DNA of 64,000 nucleotides from Siphonodentalium dalli (GCA_032622095.1 CP136066.1:194980816-195044815), one strand, 5' to 3'. Counted from the stretch's first letter, positions 10,736 to 21,800 are shown. Notes: generated by a model from the letters alone, not told the origin. Numbers and translations: made by a program.

Positions 10736-11972
10736 GTGACATATGACTCAATACAACAAACCGATTTCTTATATCCACATGCTTGCGACATAGTAGCTTA
10801 TTAAATTATTCCAAAAACCCCAACTGCGTGCAGTTTCATCCACATGAAAGGTAGTACATGTACGTTTAAATCATGGCCGCATACGTGTGATATATATAAC
10901 TCAATAGAACAACGTAATTGTTCTGTCCACATGCCTGCGACATAGGAGCTAATGTTATATTAGTTTTACTCATCGGGGTTTCCACTACATTGGTGCTAAC
11001 TACTCATGATCACTTAACTCATCACAACAATGCGAAATGTTGTAGCCACACGTATGCTACATACTGCGGGACGCGCAACACAGTTTTATTTTTATTTCTA
11101 AATTTGTCTATAGCAGAACATTACACAAATATTGATTATTTTTCAGCCCAAACGACATATTTAGTCGCAATTCAGTCTAATACATCTTGATATGTTGAAG
11201 TTAATACTACTTCAGCAAATTTGCGAAAACTATGTATATTTAAAATCATAGAGTATCTTTTCCACATTGTATCAACTGCATGGTATGTACGATTCACCAT
11301 TATGTTTTAAATGGTATTCAGGAGGCGTGTGGTAGGGGGTGCACGTATCTTCGTCAAACATTTCCTCCATTACCTTTCTCTCCACACTGTACGTCGTGTA
11401 TAATTATATTACCCATATGCAATTTCACACAAATTGACGTACGTATGTAATTTTCTATGCACGTTGTGTGTATACACATAATATCCACGTGTAACGTATA
11501 GTGTGTATACACATAATATCCACGTGTAACGTATATGTGTTATATGCAGGGACGCGCCTGAATGGATTCCTTTGGGCTGTCCCCACCTTATAATTTACAA
11601 ATACATGCACCAGTAAATTTAATTTGCGCCAACTTTTCAAGTGGTGGTGCGAGGTTTTCAACTTTTGGGAATTTTCAGCCTAACATTTCCCTTTGGGAAT
11701 GTTCCAACTGTTTATCAATTTAGTCTAAAACGTTCAAGTTGACACCAAATACTGGTTGGAAAATCAAACGAAACAACATATAAATTGTCTGATATTTCCA
11801 ACTGCTGCCGTATCATGCATGAAATGTCCAACTGCTTGATTTAATTTGGCCTGGGTCGTGCGGGGGTGGGGGTGAGATACGTCTAATCCCCCTGTCATCA
11901 AGTTCCTGTATATATAATGCGGATATATATCCCTGATTCTGAGTTCCATAAAATGTCCCCGACCCCCTACAT
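10736..11972 (+). repeat. Segmental duplication, copy A
   Basis: About 1.24 kb matches 12,489-14,053 in direct orientation once the insertion at 13,059-13,448 is removed. The order of landmarks is identical: ACATGCTTGCGACATAGTAG, CATGGCCGCATACGTGTGA, GATTATTTTTCAGCCCAAAC, GTTATATGCAGGGACGCGCC and CCCCGACCCCCTACAT. Point differences are frequent and there are several small indels. No conserved long frame exists between the copies, so the unit looks non-coding. Confidence 0.9.
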
Positions 11973-11982
11973 TTTTTTTAGG

Positions 11983-12049
11983 CCAATGCATTCTCTTATA
12001 TATGCGAGGCGACCTATGGTCGACTCGCATATATAAGAGAATGCATTGG
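11983..12049. repeat. Hairpin-family repeat
   Basis: A single hairpin copy with perfect 32-bp arms around TAT, followed by GCACAGGG. It is inserted just after the CCCCTACAT end of copy A; copy B has no hairpin at the matching place (14,053). Confidence 0.85.
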
Positions 12050-12342
12050 CACAGGGCATAACTGTAACCATCACAATGTGGTCAATGAGCCGGTTCCAAT
12101 GATATCCATATTTGTATGGTTTTATTGAGACAGACCCAAGATAATTTAGGCTGTTGCAGCTTTATTTGGCCGGTTTGTTGGGTAAAGGGTTAATAACCGA
12201 CATCTGGGATAATTTGGGAATTAGAACGGGGGTGTATACATGTAATATAATTATGTAAATACTAGCGTAATAGTATTTTTCATTCCTCGTGTGGTTTTTG
12301 TTGGGGGTGACAATGTGTATTCATTGCTGGTTAAATACGCCC

Positions 12343-12468
12343 AGAATAGAAAACCTTCGGAATAGCGAACCTTCGGAATAATGAACCTTCGGAATAGGGA
12401 ACCTGCGTAATAATGAACCTTTGAAATAGCGAACCTGTAGTAAGATGAACCTTCGGAATAGAGAACCA
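12343..12468 (+). repeat. 15-bp minisatellite
   Basis: About eight degenerate copies of GAACCTTCGGAATAG. It is not found in copy A and lies immediately upstream of copy B. A chance frame reads through it on the minus strand because the period is a multiple of three. Confidence 0.85.
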
Positions 12469-13058
12469 TACCCACATACATGTATACGTGTGACATGTTG
12501 CTCAATACAACAAACCAATTTCTTATATCCACATGCTTGCGACATAGTAGCTTACTAAATTATTCCAGTAACACCAACTGCATGCATTTTCATCCATATG
12601 AACTGTAGCACATGTGCGTTTAAATCATGGCCGCATACGTGTGACATATATAACTCAATAGAACCACGTCATTGTTCTATCCTCATGTCTGCGACATAGG
12701 AGCTAATGTTATATATTGGTTTTACTTATCGGGTTTTACATTAAATTAGTGCTGCCTAATAATGATCACTTAAATCAACACAACAATGCGAACTGTTGTA
12801 TCCACACGTATGCTACGCGGAACGCTACATAGTTTTATTTTTATTGTTTGTAGTACAAAATTACACAAATGTTGATTATTTTTCAGCCCAAACGAAATAT
12901 TTAGTCGTTATTCAGTCTAATACATCTTGATATGTTGAAGTTAATACTACTTCAGCAAATGTGCGAAAACTATGATATTAAAGTATATTTAAAATCATAG
13001 AGTGTCTTCTCCACATTGTATCAACTACATGGTATGTACGATTCACCATTATGTTTTT

Positions 13059-13448
13059 ACCCTGTGCCAATGCATTCTCTAATATATGCGAGTCGACCAT
13101 AGGTCGCCTCGCATATATAAGAGAATGCATTGGCCTAACAATTTTAATAATTTTTTCTTGTATTCTTTAACAATTTTATAATTTCACCCATACAGAGCCC
13201 CAGACAAACATGAGCATACGACATGCTTCTATATATGTGTGGGGCTCCCTGCAGGGTAATGGATGCTTTTTATTTTATGTCCTAAAAATTGTAAGAAACA
13301 TTTATTTAAAAAAAATGATAAAAAATTGTTAGGCCAATGCATTCCCTAAAAAATGCGAGGCGACCTATGGTCGACTCGCATATATAAGAGAATACATTGG
13401 CACAGGGTAAAAACATAATTGTTAGGCCAATGCATTCTCTTATATATG
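13059..13448. mobile_element. Inserted hairpin-family element with empty-site evidence
   Basis: Copy A reads CACCATTATGTTTTAAATGG without interruption. Copy B is split there by 390 bp that begins ACCCTGTGCCAATGCATTCT and contains two hairpins (13,067-13,133 and 13,334-13,400), the GAGCCCCAGAC hairpin and a half hairpin from 13,426. ATGTTTT flanks both sides and is a likely target-site duplication. Confidence 0.85.
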
Positions 13449-13925
13449 TTTTAAATGGTATTCAGGAGTCACACTGTACTTCGTGTAGAATTATATTACC
13501 CATACGCAATTTCACACACATTTACTTACGTATGTAATTTTCTATGTACGCTGTATGTATACACATAATATCCACATGTAACGTATGATTGTGTTATATG
13601 CAGGGACGCGCCTGAAGGGATTCATTTGGGGTGTCTCCACTTTATAATTTACAAATACATGCACCGGTATGTTTAATTTGCACCAACTTTTTAAGTGGTG
13701 GTGGTGCGAGGTTTCCAACTTTTGGGAATTTTCAGCCAAACATTTCCCTTTATAGAAGGTTGGGAATGTTCCAACTTTTTATATAATTTAGTCTAAAACG
13801 TTGACACCAAATACTGGTTGGAAAATCAAACGAAACAACCTATAAATTGGTCTGATATTTCCAACTGCTGTCGTATCAGGCATGAAATGACCAAACTGCT
13901 TAATTTAATTTGGCCTGGGTTGTGC

Positions 13926-13952
13926 GGGGGGGGGGGGGGGGGGGGGGGGGGG
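13926..13952 (+). repeat. Poly-G tract of 27 bases
   Basis: A homopolymer run able to form G-quadruplex DNA. Shorter G runs occur at about 14,241, 37,400, 37,615, 43,520, 55,381 and 55,700. Confidence 0.9.
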
Positions 13953-14053
13953 TGAGCTACGTCTAATTCCCCCATTCGTCAAGTTCCTGTGTATGTAATG
14001 CGGATATAAATGCCTGATTCTGAATTCCATAAAATGTCCCCGACCCCCTACAT

Positions 14054-14864
14054 GTGCGCTATTTATCTGTTAATTCATGTTATATCTTATCAAAATAAAA
14101 TAATAAATGTGTTGGCACAATAAATATGTTTCAATGATAAATGTATGTACTGTATGTGAAACATCTATGTAAAAATAGTCAATGAGTATAATCTTTCAAA
14201 TTATTTTGGCGATTCTTAAACGTTACACATGCACTGGTCCCTGGGGGGGGGGGGGGTATATATATGATATATTCTCTTGTATTTTCCCCAGGGGCTTGTG
14301 TACACATACTGTAAACTTGCGCGCGAAAAATACAAAGTTAATATATATATATAGGCATGGTGCACATACATACATCACGATAAATGGATGTCAACATGCT
14401 TTTATGTATAAAATAAATGGAGTGGAAATAGTATATGTAAGGAACAATTCTTCATTTATGTACCACTTCTCAGCACAGATACTTTATTGTGCATAGCATC
14501 TCAAAGAAAAGGGAAATAGATTACCACAAAAAAGCAGCATAATTCCACGAATTATACTATACGACCGTTAGATGCAATAACATGTAGGAAATCGACAACC
14601 ATATTTTAACAACAAGCCGCATGGACATGGTCAATCTAAACTGGACAGGTTTTGAAGTTGAAATAAATGCATTTATACAAATACAAAAATAAACGCTATA
14701 ACGAAGTGAAAAATAACGACATGCAGCGGTATCTCCGCACATATTAAAACTACCACAAAGAACAATAATAACTTCAAAATAATAGGAATGAGAGGGATAG
14801 GTCAAGTGACCATTTTTTTATGTTATTTCCTTACAAATCCCCAGAGCAAAAGTTATAAATGTAT
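14054..14864. other. Non-coding, nothing recognised
   Basis: AT-rich sequence with a G run at about 14,241 and an (AT)n tract at about 14,340. The open frame of about 100 codons at 14,182-14,496 has no recognisable motif and is not supported. Confidence 0.45.
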
Positions 14865-16070
14865 GGGGCGCCGTACTTCTGTTTATTACCTATGTTGTGA
14901 AATCAATAATTCATTTTGTGATATCACAAAATAGATATATGATATCACACAATCGAATATATCATATGATATCATTAAATATTTATGATTTTCAGATATC
15001 ACTAATTCCAATTTGTGATATCATAAATTAATTTGTTTATCTCACAAAATCGAATTATTTAATATAACAAAATAGTAAGCATTTAGTGATATCACTAATT
15101 CGATTTTGAGATATCATAAATTCATTTTGAGATATCATAAAATTTAATTTGTGATATCACTAATTCGTTTTGTGATATCAATAAATAGAAAATGGCATAG
15201 CTGGACTACTATTCCTTCAACATTTTGTGATATCATTAAATCATTTTATGATATCATAACATCGAATCATTGATATCACTAAATGCTCACTTATTTTGTG
15301 ACATAATATTCAATTTTATGGTGTAACAAAATGAATTTATGATATCGCTAATTCCAGTTTGTGATATCTTAAAATCATGTGATATCACTAATTCCCCAAC
15401 ATTTTATATTTTAAAATCGAATTATTTTATATCACTAAATACTTTCTATTTTGTGATATCGATAATTCGAAGTTGTGATATCAGAAAATGAATTTATGGT
15501 ATCACAAATTGGAATTAGTGATACCTTAAAATCATTTTGAGATAACATAAAATATTTAATGATATCATCTATTCGATTTTGTGATGTCATATATTCATTT
15601 AGTGATATCATATAATGAATTATTGATATCACTAAATATGTAATAAGTAGAAGAACGGCGCGAATTAGTGAGAACATCAAATCGAATATGTGATATCATA
15701 AAATAACTAGTGTTTGTTTATATCACAAAATGATTAATTGATATCACTAATTGAATCTAATTCGAATTAGTGATATCATAAAATCTAATATATGATATCA
15801 CAAAATAGAAAGCATTTAGTGATATCCATAATTCGATTTTGTGATTTCATAAATTCATTTTATGATATCTATAAATATTTTATGATATCACTAAACACAT
15901 TTAGTGACATCAATACATAGTCTTTTCATCCGAATTATTGATATCCAAAGTGAATATATGATATCATAAAATCCAAAATGTGATCTCACTAAATGCTTAC
16001 GATTTTTTATATCATATATTCGATGTTGTGATATATCACAAATAGTTAATGCATAGACGAACGGCGACCC
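14865..16070. mobile_element. Element composed of GATATC palindromes, with degenerate terminal repeats
   Basis: Between 14,909 and 16,040 the palindrome TGATATCA and close variants recur every 20-50 bp, in contexts such as ATTTTGTGATATCACTAATT. By eye I count about 30 exact GATATC hexamers. The ends are inversely related: GGGGCGCCGTACTTCTGTTT at 14,865 against the reverse complement of 16,033-16,070, which shares GCCGT, TCT, ATTA, CTAT and TGTG in register. An internal GAAGAACGGCGC (15,651) resembles the end sequence, so two units may be fused. There is no coding capacity. A non-autonomous DNA transposon is the likeliest explanation. Confidence 0.7.
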
Positions 16071-16530
16071 ATATATATTATGAAGCAGTTGACCGGGAAT
16101 AGAGCAGGTATATCAATGAACAGTCATAACACATAGGCCTAACTGGTTTGGTAAATTATCAAATATTGCTTTTAATTTGAAATTTGGGAATTTCTATCTA
16201 AAAGTAACTCGAACTACTTTAGAAAAACCAACGTAAAATTTAAAAAAAATATGAATTCAAGCATGTCAGCGAAGGATGTTCCAAGCCAGTAAATTTCATC
16301 CTCCAGATATATATATTTATATCTAATATTTGATCAACACAAATCACGTCCAGGACAAATGGCCATTTGCAACTTTTGCTCCGGATATTTGGATGGGAAT
16401 CCCCATTAAAAATGGTCACATGACACATCCCTTAAATGGTATGGTTTTACAACTTATCACCAAAGGAAACTCAATGTGTGGACGAAATATGATACGATAA
16501 TTGATGGGTGTCCATCTGCATCCATATATA
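16071..16530. other. Non-coding spacer
   Basis: No repeat or gene recognised between the GATATC element and the 35-bp minisatellite. Confidence 0.4.
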
Positions 16531-18384
16531 CTTCCATACACATAGTCGTCGTAATCTTATATCCGCTGCCATACACATAGTGGTCGTAATCTTATATCCG
16601 CTTCGATACACATAGTCGTCGTAATCTTATATCCGCTTCGATACACATAGTAGTCGTAATCTTATATCCTCTGCAATACACATAGTGGTCGTAATATTAT
16701 ATCCGCTTCCATACAGATAGTGGTCGTAATCTTATATCCGCTGCCATACACATAGTGGTCGTAATATTATATCCGCTGCAATACACACATAGTGGTCGTA
16801 ATATTATATCCGCTTCCATACACACAGTGGTCGTAATATTATATCCGCTGCCATACACATAGTGGTCGTAATATTATATCCGCTGCCAAACACATAGTGG
16901 TCGTAATCTTATATCCGCTTCGATACACATAGTGGTCGTAATCTTATATCCGCTTCGATACACATAGTCATCGTAATCTTATATCCGCTGCCATACATAT
17001 TGGTCGTAATCTTATATCCGCTTCCATACGCATAGTGGTTGTAATCTTATATCCGCTGCAATACACATAGTGGTCGTAATCTTTTATCCGCTGCCATACA
17101 CATAGTCGTCGTAATCTTATATCCGCTTCCATACACATAGTTGTCGTAATCTGATATCCGCTGCCATACATAGTGGTCGTAATCTTATATCCGCTGCCAT
17201 ACACATAGTAGTCGTAATCTTATATCCGTTGCCATACACATAGTGGTCGTAATCTTATATCCGCTTCTATACACATATTGGTCGTAATCTTATACCCGCT
17301 GCCATACACATAGTGGTCGTAATCTTATATCCGCTTCCATACGCATAGTGGTCGTAATATTATATCCGCTGCAATACACATAGTGGTCGTAATCTTATAT
17401 CCGCTTCCATACACATAGTCATCGTAATCTTATATCCGCTGCCATACCCATATTGATCGTAATCTTAAATCCACTTCCATACGCATAGTGGTTGTAATCT
17501 TATATCCGCTGCAATACACATAGTGGTCGTAATCTTTTATCCGCTGCCATACAGTCATCGTAATCTTATATCCGCTGCCATACACATAGTGGTCGTAATC
17601 TTGTATCCGCTTCCATACACATAGTCATCGTAATCTTATATCCGCTGCCATACACATAGTGGTCGTAATCTTATATCCGCTTCCATACGCATAGTGGTTG
17701 TAATCTTATATCCGCTGCCATACACATAGTCGTCGTAATCTTATATCCGCTGCCATACATAGTCGTCGTAATCTTATATCCGCTGCCATACATAGTCGTC
17801 GTAATCTTATATCCCCTGCCATACACAGTCATCGTAATCTTATATCCGTTGACATACATAGTCATCGTAATCTTATATCCGCTGCAATACACATAGTTGT
17901 CGTAATCTTATATCCGCTGCCATAAACATAGTGGTCGTAATCTTATATCCGCTGCCATACACATAGTAGTCGTAATCTTATATCCGCTGCCATACACATA
18001 TTGGTCGTAATCTTATACCCGCTGCCATACACATAGTGGTCGTAATCTTATATCCGCTTCCGTATGCATAGTGGTCGTAATATTATATCCGCTGCAATAC
18101 GCATAGTGGTCGTAATCTTATACCCGCTGCCATACACATAGTCGTCGTAATCTTATACCCGCTGCAATACACATAGTCGTCGTAATCTTATACCCGCTGC
18201 CACACACATAGTCGTCGTAATCTTATACCTGCTGCCATACACATAGTCGTCGTAATCGTATATCCCCTGCCAACACATAGTCGTCGTAATCTGATATCCA
18301 CTGCCATACACATAGTCGTCGTAATCTTATATCCGCTGCCATACACATAGTCGTCGTAATCTTATATCCGCTGCCATACACATC
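16531..18384 (+). repeat. 35-bp minisatellite, about 53 units
   Basis: The unit is CATACACATAGTGGTCGTAA followed by TCTTATATCCGCTGC. Variants alternate CTGC/CTTC and TGGTCG/TCGTCG/TCATCG, giving some higher-order alternation. A period of 35 shifts the reading frame each unit, so frames within it are not genes. The array stops about 235 bp downstream of the B-box gene stop codon, with a CAT-rich transition between. Confidence 0.95.
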
Positions 18385-18619
18385 ATCATCGCCGCCACCA
18401 TACACACACTAATAGAAGGAGTAGTGTGGTACTGGTTTAGTGTGAGTTCCATACACCACCACCATCATATCGTCATCTCCGCCGCCATACACATGCATAT
18501 GCATCGTAATTATTGTTGCATAACCGTCATCAATATCAACATTATCATTATCATCATCATCATATTCAAATCATTTATAATCACCATCGCCATGTTCATC
18601 ATCACCACCACCGCCATCA
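18385..18619. repeat. CAT/ATC-rich low-complexity tract
   Basis: Degenerate CAT and CAC trinucleotide repeats grade from the minisatellite into the end of the B-box gene (3' untranslated region on the minus strand). Confidence 0.7.
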
Positions 18620-20431
18620 TCAATAATAACCTGGATCATCATCATAATAATCATCATTATATTCATTATAATATTCACCATCAGGATTATAATAGCACCC
18701 TTGTTTAGTGGTAGTTCCGTCAACTGGTTCGATAGGAGGTCCATATGCTGCTGCAGTAGGAGGTCCATAGGATGCTGCAGTAGGAGGACCATAACCTGCT
18801 GCAGTAGGAGGTCCATATGATGCTGCAGTAGGAGTTCCATAACCTGCTGCAGTAGGAGGTCCATATGATGCTGCAGTAGGAGGTCCATATGATGCTGCAT
18901 TAGGAGTTCCATAACCTGCTGCAGTAGGAGGTCCATATGCTGCTGCAGTAGGAGGTCCATATGATGCTGCAGTGGGAGGTCCATATGATGCTGCAGTTGG
19001 AGGTCCATAATCTTCTGCAGTAGGAGGTCCATATGATGCTGCAGTAGGAGGTCCATATGATGCTGCAGTAGGAGGTCCATATGATGCTGCAGTAGGAGGT
19101 CCATATGATGCTGCAGTGGGAGTTCCATAACCTGCTGCAGTAGGAGGTCCATAATCTTCTGCAGTAGGAGGTCCATATGATGCTGCAGTAGGAGTTCCAT
19201 TTGCTGCTGCAGTAGGTGTTGCATACACTGGTTTCGTGGCATGTTCATACACTGGTTTAGCGGGAGTTCCATGCACTGGTTTAGTGGGATTTCTATAAAC
19301 TGATTTAGTGGGATTTTCATACTCTGGTTTAGTGGGATTTCCATACACGGGTTTAGTGGGATTTCCATACACTGGCTTAGTGGGATTTCCATCCACTGGT
19401 TTAGTGGAAATTCCATATGCTGGTTTAGCGGATCGAATTGTGATACCCACTGGTGCTATGGGAGTTTCATTCACTGGTTTAGCGGGAGTTGTATACGCTG
19501 GTTTAGTGGGAGTTTCATGATCTGGTTTATTTTGAGTGACATACACTGGTTTAGTGGGTCGAGTTCTAATGGATGGTTTAGTTGGAGATTCAGGCACTGC
19601 TGTAGTGGGAGTGACACCCGCTGGTTGATTTGGAGTTACACACATAAGTTTGTCAATAGTTCCATCTGCTAATTTACAAGATCCATCAAGTAAACTCCGG
19701 AGTGAGTCCAACATATTTCCATCTGTTTGGAACGTCAGCTCGGACAAACTTCTTGATAATGTGTTGATTTTTTCTATCTCCCTCCTAGAATTTGATAAAA
19801 CTTGTTTGCCACGTATGCCGATGGTGCTCAGTCTATCAACCAGTTTAGCATCCTCCTTCAAATCAACACTGGACATTGGTGCCGCACCTACAGATCCCCC
19901 CTCGTCACATGCCGCCGCTCCTTCGTGGGCCCCCGAGGATGGCTCCTTCCCACATGTAGCCACATCCAGTATATTGCCTTGTGAGATTTCTCGATCCACA
20001 ATATCAATTTGGCCACAGAGAGCAGCGACACTCTTATCATGCTGTGTGCCTATTGTGTGTTTCTTCAATAAATTGTCCTTGACCTGTTGAATAGCTTTCA
20101 GTTTACACTTATCTACTAAAGCCATCGCAGCGTCGAAGTATTTCGAAATTTCCGAGATCAAGTGTTTCTCCTTGTCATTACACATCTCCATCATAGAGAC
20201 CCCACACAGCTGTCCTCGCGTTGCTCGCATATCTTCTTCGTTACTCCTGATGTCAAGTTTGAAGTGTGCAATTGCTTTTGTGAGATCTTCAATTTTGCAC
20301 CCATCGTAAGTGTTGCCATGACATTCCGCACAGCAAGTGATACGATGCACGAAACAGAAGCTATATTTTGAATAGTGGATATCGCAAACCTGTTGTTCCA
20401 TGCCTGTCGATGGCCCAAAACCACTATTACT
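18620..20431 (-). CDS. B-box zinc-finger protein with Tyr/Pro repeat tail (last exon)
   Basis: A single long frame ends at TGA/TAA position 18,620. The first ATG is at 20,401, but the frame is open up to a strong splice acceptor, TTTGTTTGTTTCAG, ending at 20,432, so this is probably the last exon of a spliced gene. From the ATG the protein is about 593 residues. Its first 35 carry C-x2-H...F-C-x2-H...C-x2-C...C spacing of a B-box, as in TRIM proteins. About 230 residues rich in Lys/Glu/Asp and helix-formers follow (a likely coiled coil). Then come about 14 units related to KPVYGNPT, about 20 units of YGPPTAAS, and an acidic Tyr-rich end (DDYYDDDPGYY). No RING is seen in this exon; it may lie upstream. 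Tyr-Pro repeats occur in adhesive, matrix and phase-separating proteins; no function is assigned. Confidence 0.75.
   Translation of the reverse strand, partial: SNSGFGPSTGMEQQVCDIHYSKYSFCFVHRITCCAECHGNTYDGCKIEDLTKAIAHFKLDIRSNEEDMRATRGQLCGVSMMEMCNDKEKHLISEISKYFDAAMALVDKCKLKAIQQVKDNLLKKHTIGTQHDKSVAALCGQIDIVDREISQGNILDVATCGKEPSSGAHEGAAACDEGGSVGAAPMSSVDLKEDAKLVDRLSTIGIRGKQVLSNSRREIEKINTLSRSLSELTFQTDGNMLDSLRSLLDGSCKLADGTIDKLMCVTPNQPAGVTPTTAVPESPTKPSIRTRPTKPVYVTQNKPDHETPTKPAYTTPAKPVNETPIAPVGITIRSAKPAYGISTKPVDGNPTKPVYGNPTKPVYGNPTKPEYENPTKSVYRNPTKPVHGTPAKPVYEHATKPVYATPTAAANGTPTAASYGPPTAEDYGPPTAAGYGTPTAASYGPPTAASYGPPTAASYGPPTAASYGPPTAEDYGPPTAASYGPPTAASYGPPTAAAYGPPTAAGYGTPNAASYGPPTAASYGPPTAAGYGTPTAASYGPPTAAGYGPPTAASYGPPTAAAYGPPIEPVDGTTTKQGCYYNPDGEYYNEYNDDYYDDDPGYY
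18730..19640 (-). repeat. Two coding 24-bp minisatellites in the B-box gene
   Basis: 18,730-19,210 is about 20 units of 24 bp (GCTGCAGTAGGAGGTCCATA plus four bases on the plus strand) coding YGPPTAAS. 19,220-19,640 is a second, more diverged set of 21-27 bp units (CTGGTTTAGTGGGATTTCCA) coding TKPVYGNP. Both periods are in frame. The first set is the more homogeneous, implying recent expansion. Confidence 0.9.
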
Positions 20432-20433
20432 CT

Positions 20434-20785
20434 GAAACAAACAAAAAACTATATTATGTATAGTATGTCAGTGCATGTAGTCCGGAATTTGTGGCTTCGT
20501 ATGTGTCGTTTATAGGTAAACTATCTGAACCAATATATCTTTTTGGAGCCTTTAGGCACATAGTGGCATGCTGCCCCTTTGTGCGTTATTGCGATTCGCG
20601 CACAATTTGATCTTAGACAGAGCTTTTATTCAGCGACGGTCCCTTTGTGCGCTTTACGCATTCTGTTCGTTTAAAGGGGTACTCTATACACTAAATCTGA
20701 CCATTTATGGACCATCTCCTTTTATACTCAACAAAATATATGCAACAAATGAATGAATTTGAGCCATGGATTAGTGCAAAACACT
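20434..20785. other. Intron or upstream region of the B-box gene
   Basis: On the minus strand this precedes the splice acceptor at 20,432. No upstream exon could be identified. CCCTTTGTGCG repeats twice (20,575 and 20,641). Confidence 0.4.
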
Positions 20786-21040
20786 CATGTGCTCAATGGG
20801 CCATGGGCCAGAGTGTCCGCCCAGTAAAATTTCTGGCCCACCCCCTCGCTGTCGGACACTCTGGCCCATGGGCCAAAGTGTCCCCCCCAGTAAAATTTCT
20901 GGCCCACCCCCTCGCAGAGTGGCCCCGAGCCCATGTATTGGCTGGTGGACCAATACATGGGCTCGAGGCCACTCTGGCCCATGGGCCAGAGTGGCCCCGA
21001 GCGAGGGGGTGGGCCAGAAATTTTACTGGGGGTTGGCATT
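20786..21040. repeat. Left terminal block with CCCATGGGCC palindromes
   Basis: The words GCCCATGGGCCAGAGTG, AGTAAAATTTCTGGCCCACC and CCCCTCGC recur in direct and inverted order around a hairpin centred at about 20,944 (GAGCCCATGTATTGG with its complement). Much GC-richer than its surroundings. Equivalent blocks are at 26,640-26,735 and 28,930-29,060. Confidence 0.85.
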
Positions 21041-21285
21041 CGAAGGTGAGCGATTCGAAGGGGTTTTGACAGAAAAGAGCATAATTTACTGATGCTTCTA
21101 TTTTTTCTCAGATTCTAATGGGAGTGTGGTAAGCGATGGGCGTTCCCCTTCGCTGAACACACTGAACTTAGAATAATACCGAGCAAAAATCGAGGCATTA
21201 GTAAATTGTGCTACTTTACCAGTGCATTTTTAACAAAAGCGAAAGAATAAATTCGAAGACGATAGTGCTGTGAAAATGTGCATGC
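21041..21285. repeat. Left inverted-repeat body
   Basis: About 230 bp matches the reverse complement of about 28,660-28,895, and 26,763-26,945 directly. Landmarks are GTTTTGACAGAAAAGAGCAT, AACTTAGAATAATACC and AATAAATTCGAAGACG. It carries no gene. Confidence 0.85.
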
Positions 21286-21329
21286 AAGAGCCATCTGATA
21301 GCAGGTTTTGGGTGGCCCTTAAAAGGACC
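21286..21329 (-). terminator. Histone-type 3' end signal after gene A
   Basis: On the minus strand, GGTCCTTTTAAGGGCC (21,329-21,314) forms a 6-bp stem (one G-T pair) with a 4-nt loop. It is flanked by AAAAC before and ACCCA after, as in metazoan histone mRNAs. After 13 nt comes TATCAGATGGCTCTT (21,300-21,286), the weakest match to the conserved downstream block. It lies 52 nt past the gene A stop at 21,382 (47 nt past the alternative stop at 21,377). Confidence 0.7.
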
Positions 21330-21381
21330 GTTTTACGTCAGATCACAAGAAAAGTGGATAAGGGGTCTTTAGGAACTCAAA

Positions 21382-21758
21382 TCAATCCTCTTGATCCAAC
21401 TCCCGAAACACAAGCGAACCCTCGATGAGAGATGGAAATATACCTTTCGGTATACTCACATTCCTCACTGGGGATACGCTGAATCTGTATTGCCTTTTCT
21501 CTCTCCAAAACACGAGCTTTCTCTGCACCGTAAGTAAGACATCTGTTGTCCCAAGCCATTCGATATGTTCTATCTCCTGTCCACTGAACAGTGTAGGATT
21601 GCGAGCCCAAGTTGCACAGACAAAAGTGAATAGTTCAAAGAACTTTTCACCTGTACCATAAACTGCACAGGAAAGGGTCTCCCACACCACAATGGCCCTC
21701 GGACCGATACACGGATGGCTCTGACATAAGATCCAAGATCAGTAACAGCGTATTCCAT
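21382..21758 (-). pseudogene. Late-type gene A, unidentified, frameshifted
   Basis: The likely start is ATG at 21,758, about 43 bp below a promoter module. The reading frame shifts: the first part reads MEYAVTDLGSYVRAI, a second frame from about 21,690 carries most of the rest to a stop at 21,382, and a third frame is open to 21,377. Its middle (VWETLSCAVYGTG-EKFFELF) resembles IWKALSLAETGTV-DNFFDIY in gene E at 27,189-27,617, so the two are diverged copies of one family. Expected size is about 125-145 residues. Not recognised as a known capsid, protease or ATPase. A small virion or late accessory protein is a guess based only on position and on the shared promoter and 3' end. Confidence 0.55.
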
Positions 21759-21800
21759 CGTGGAGAAATGATATGCTCTAAATGGGATATTGTTATATGT

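Larger units (their letters stand above)
12489..14053 (+). repeat. Segmental duplication, copy B, with insertion
   Basis: This is the second copy of the unit at 10,736-11,972. It is interrupted by a palindromic element at 13,059-13,448. A run of 27 G residues at 13,926 replaces the shorter CGGGGGTGGGGG of copy A. Confidence 0.9.

Noticed and set aside
14182-14496. 104-codon plus frame
   Set aside because: It reads through a G run and an (AT)n tract; composition is typical of chance.
16531-18384. CRISPR-like array
   Set aside because: The 35-bp units are contiguous with no unique spacers, in a eukaryotic context; it is a minisatellite.
18571-19416. 281-codon minus frame rich in Leu, Gln and Met
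   Set aside because: It overlaps the B-box gene in another frame and is open only because the 24-bp unit lacks stops in that frame.
20707-21092. Overlapping frames of 80-120 codons on both strands
   Set aside because: They arise from the GC-rich palindromic terminal block, which lacks stops in many frames.
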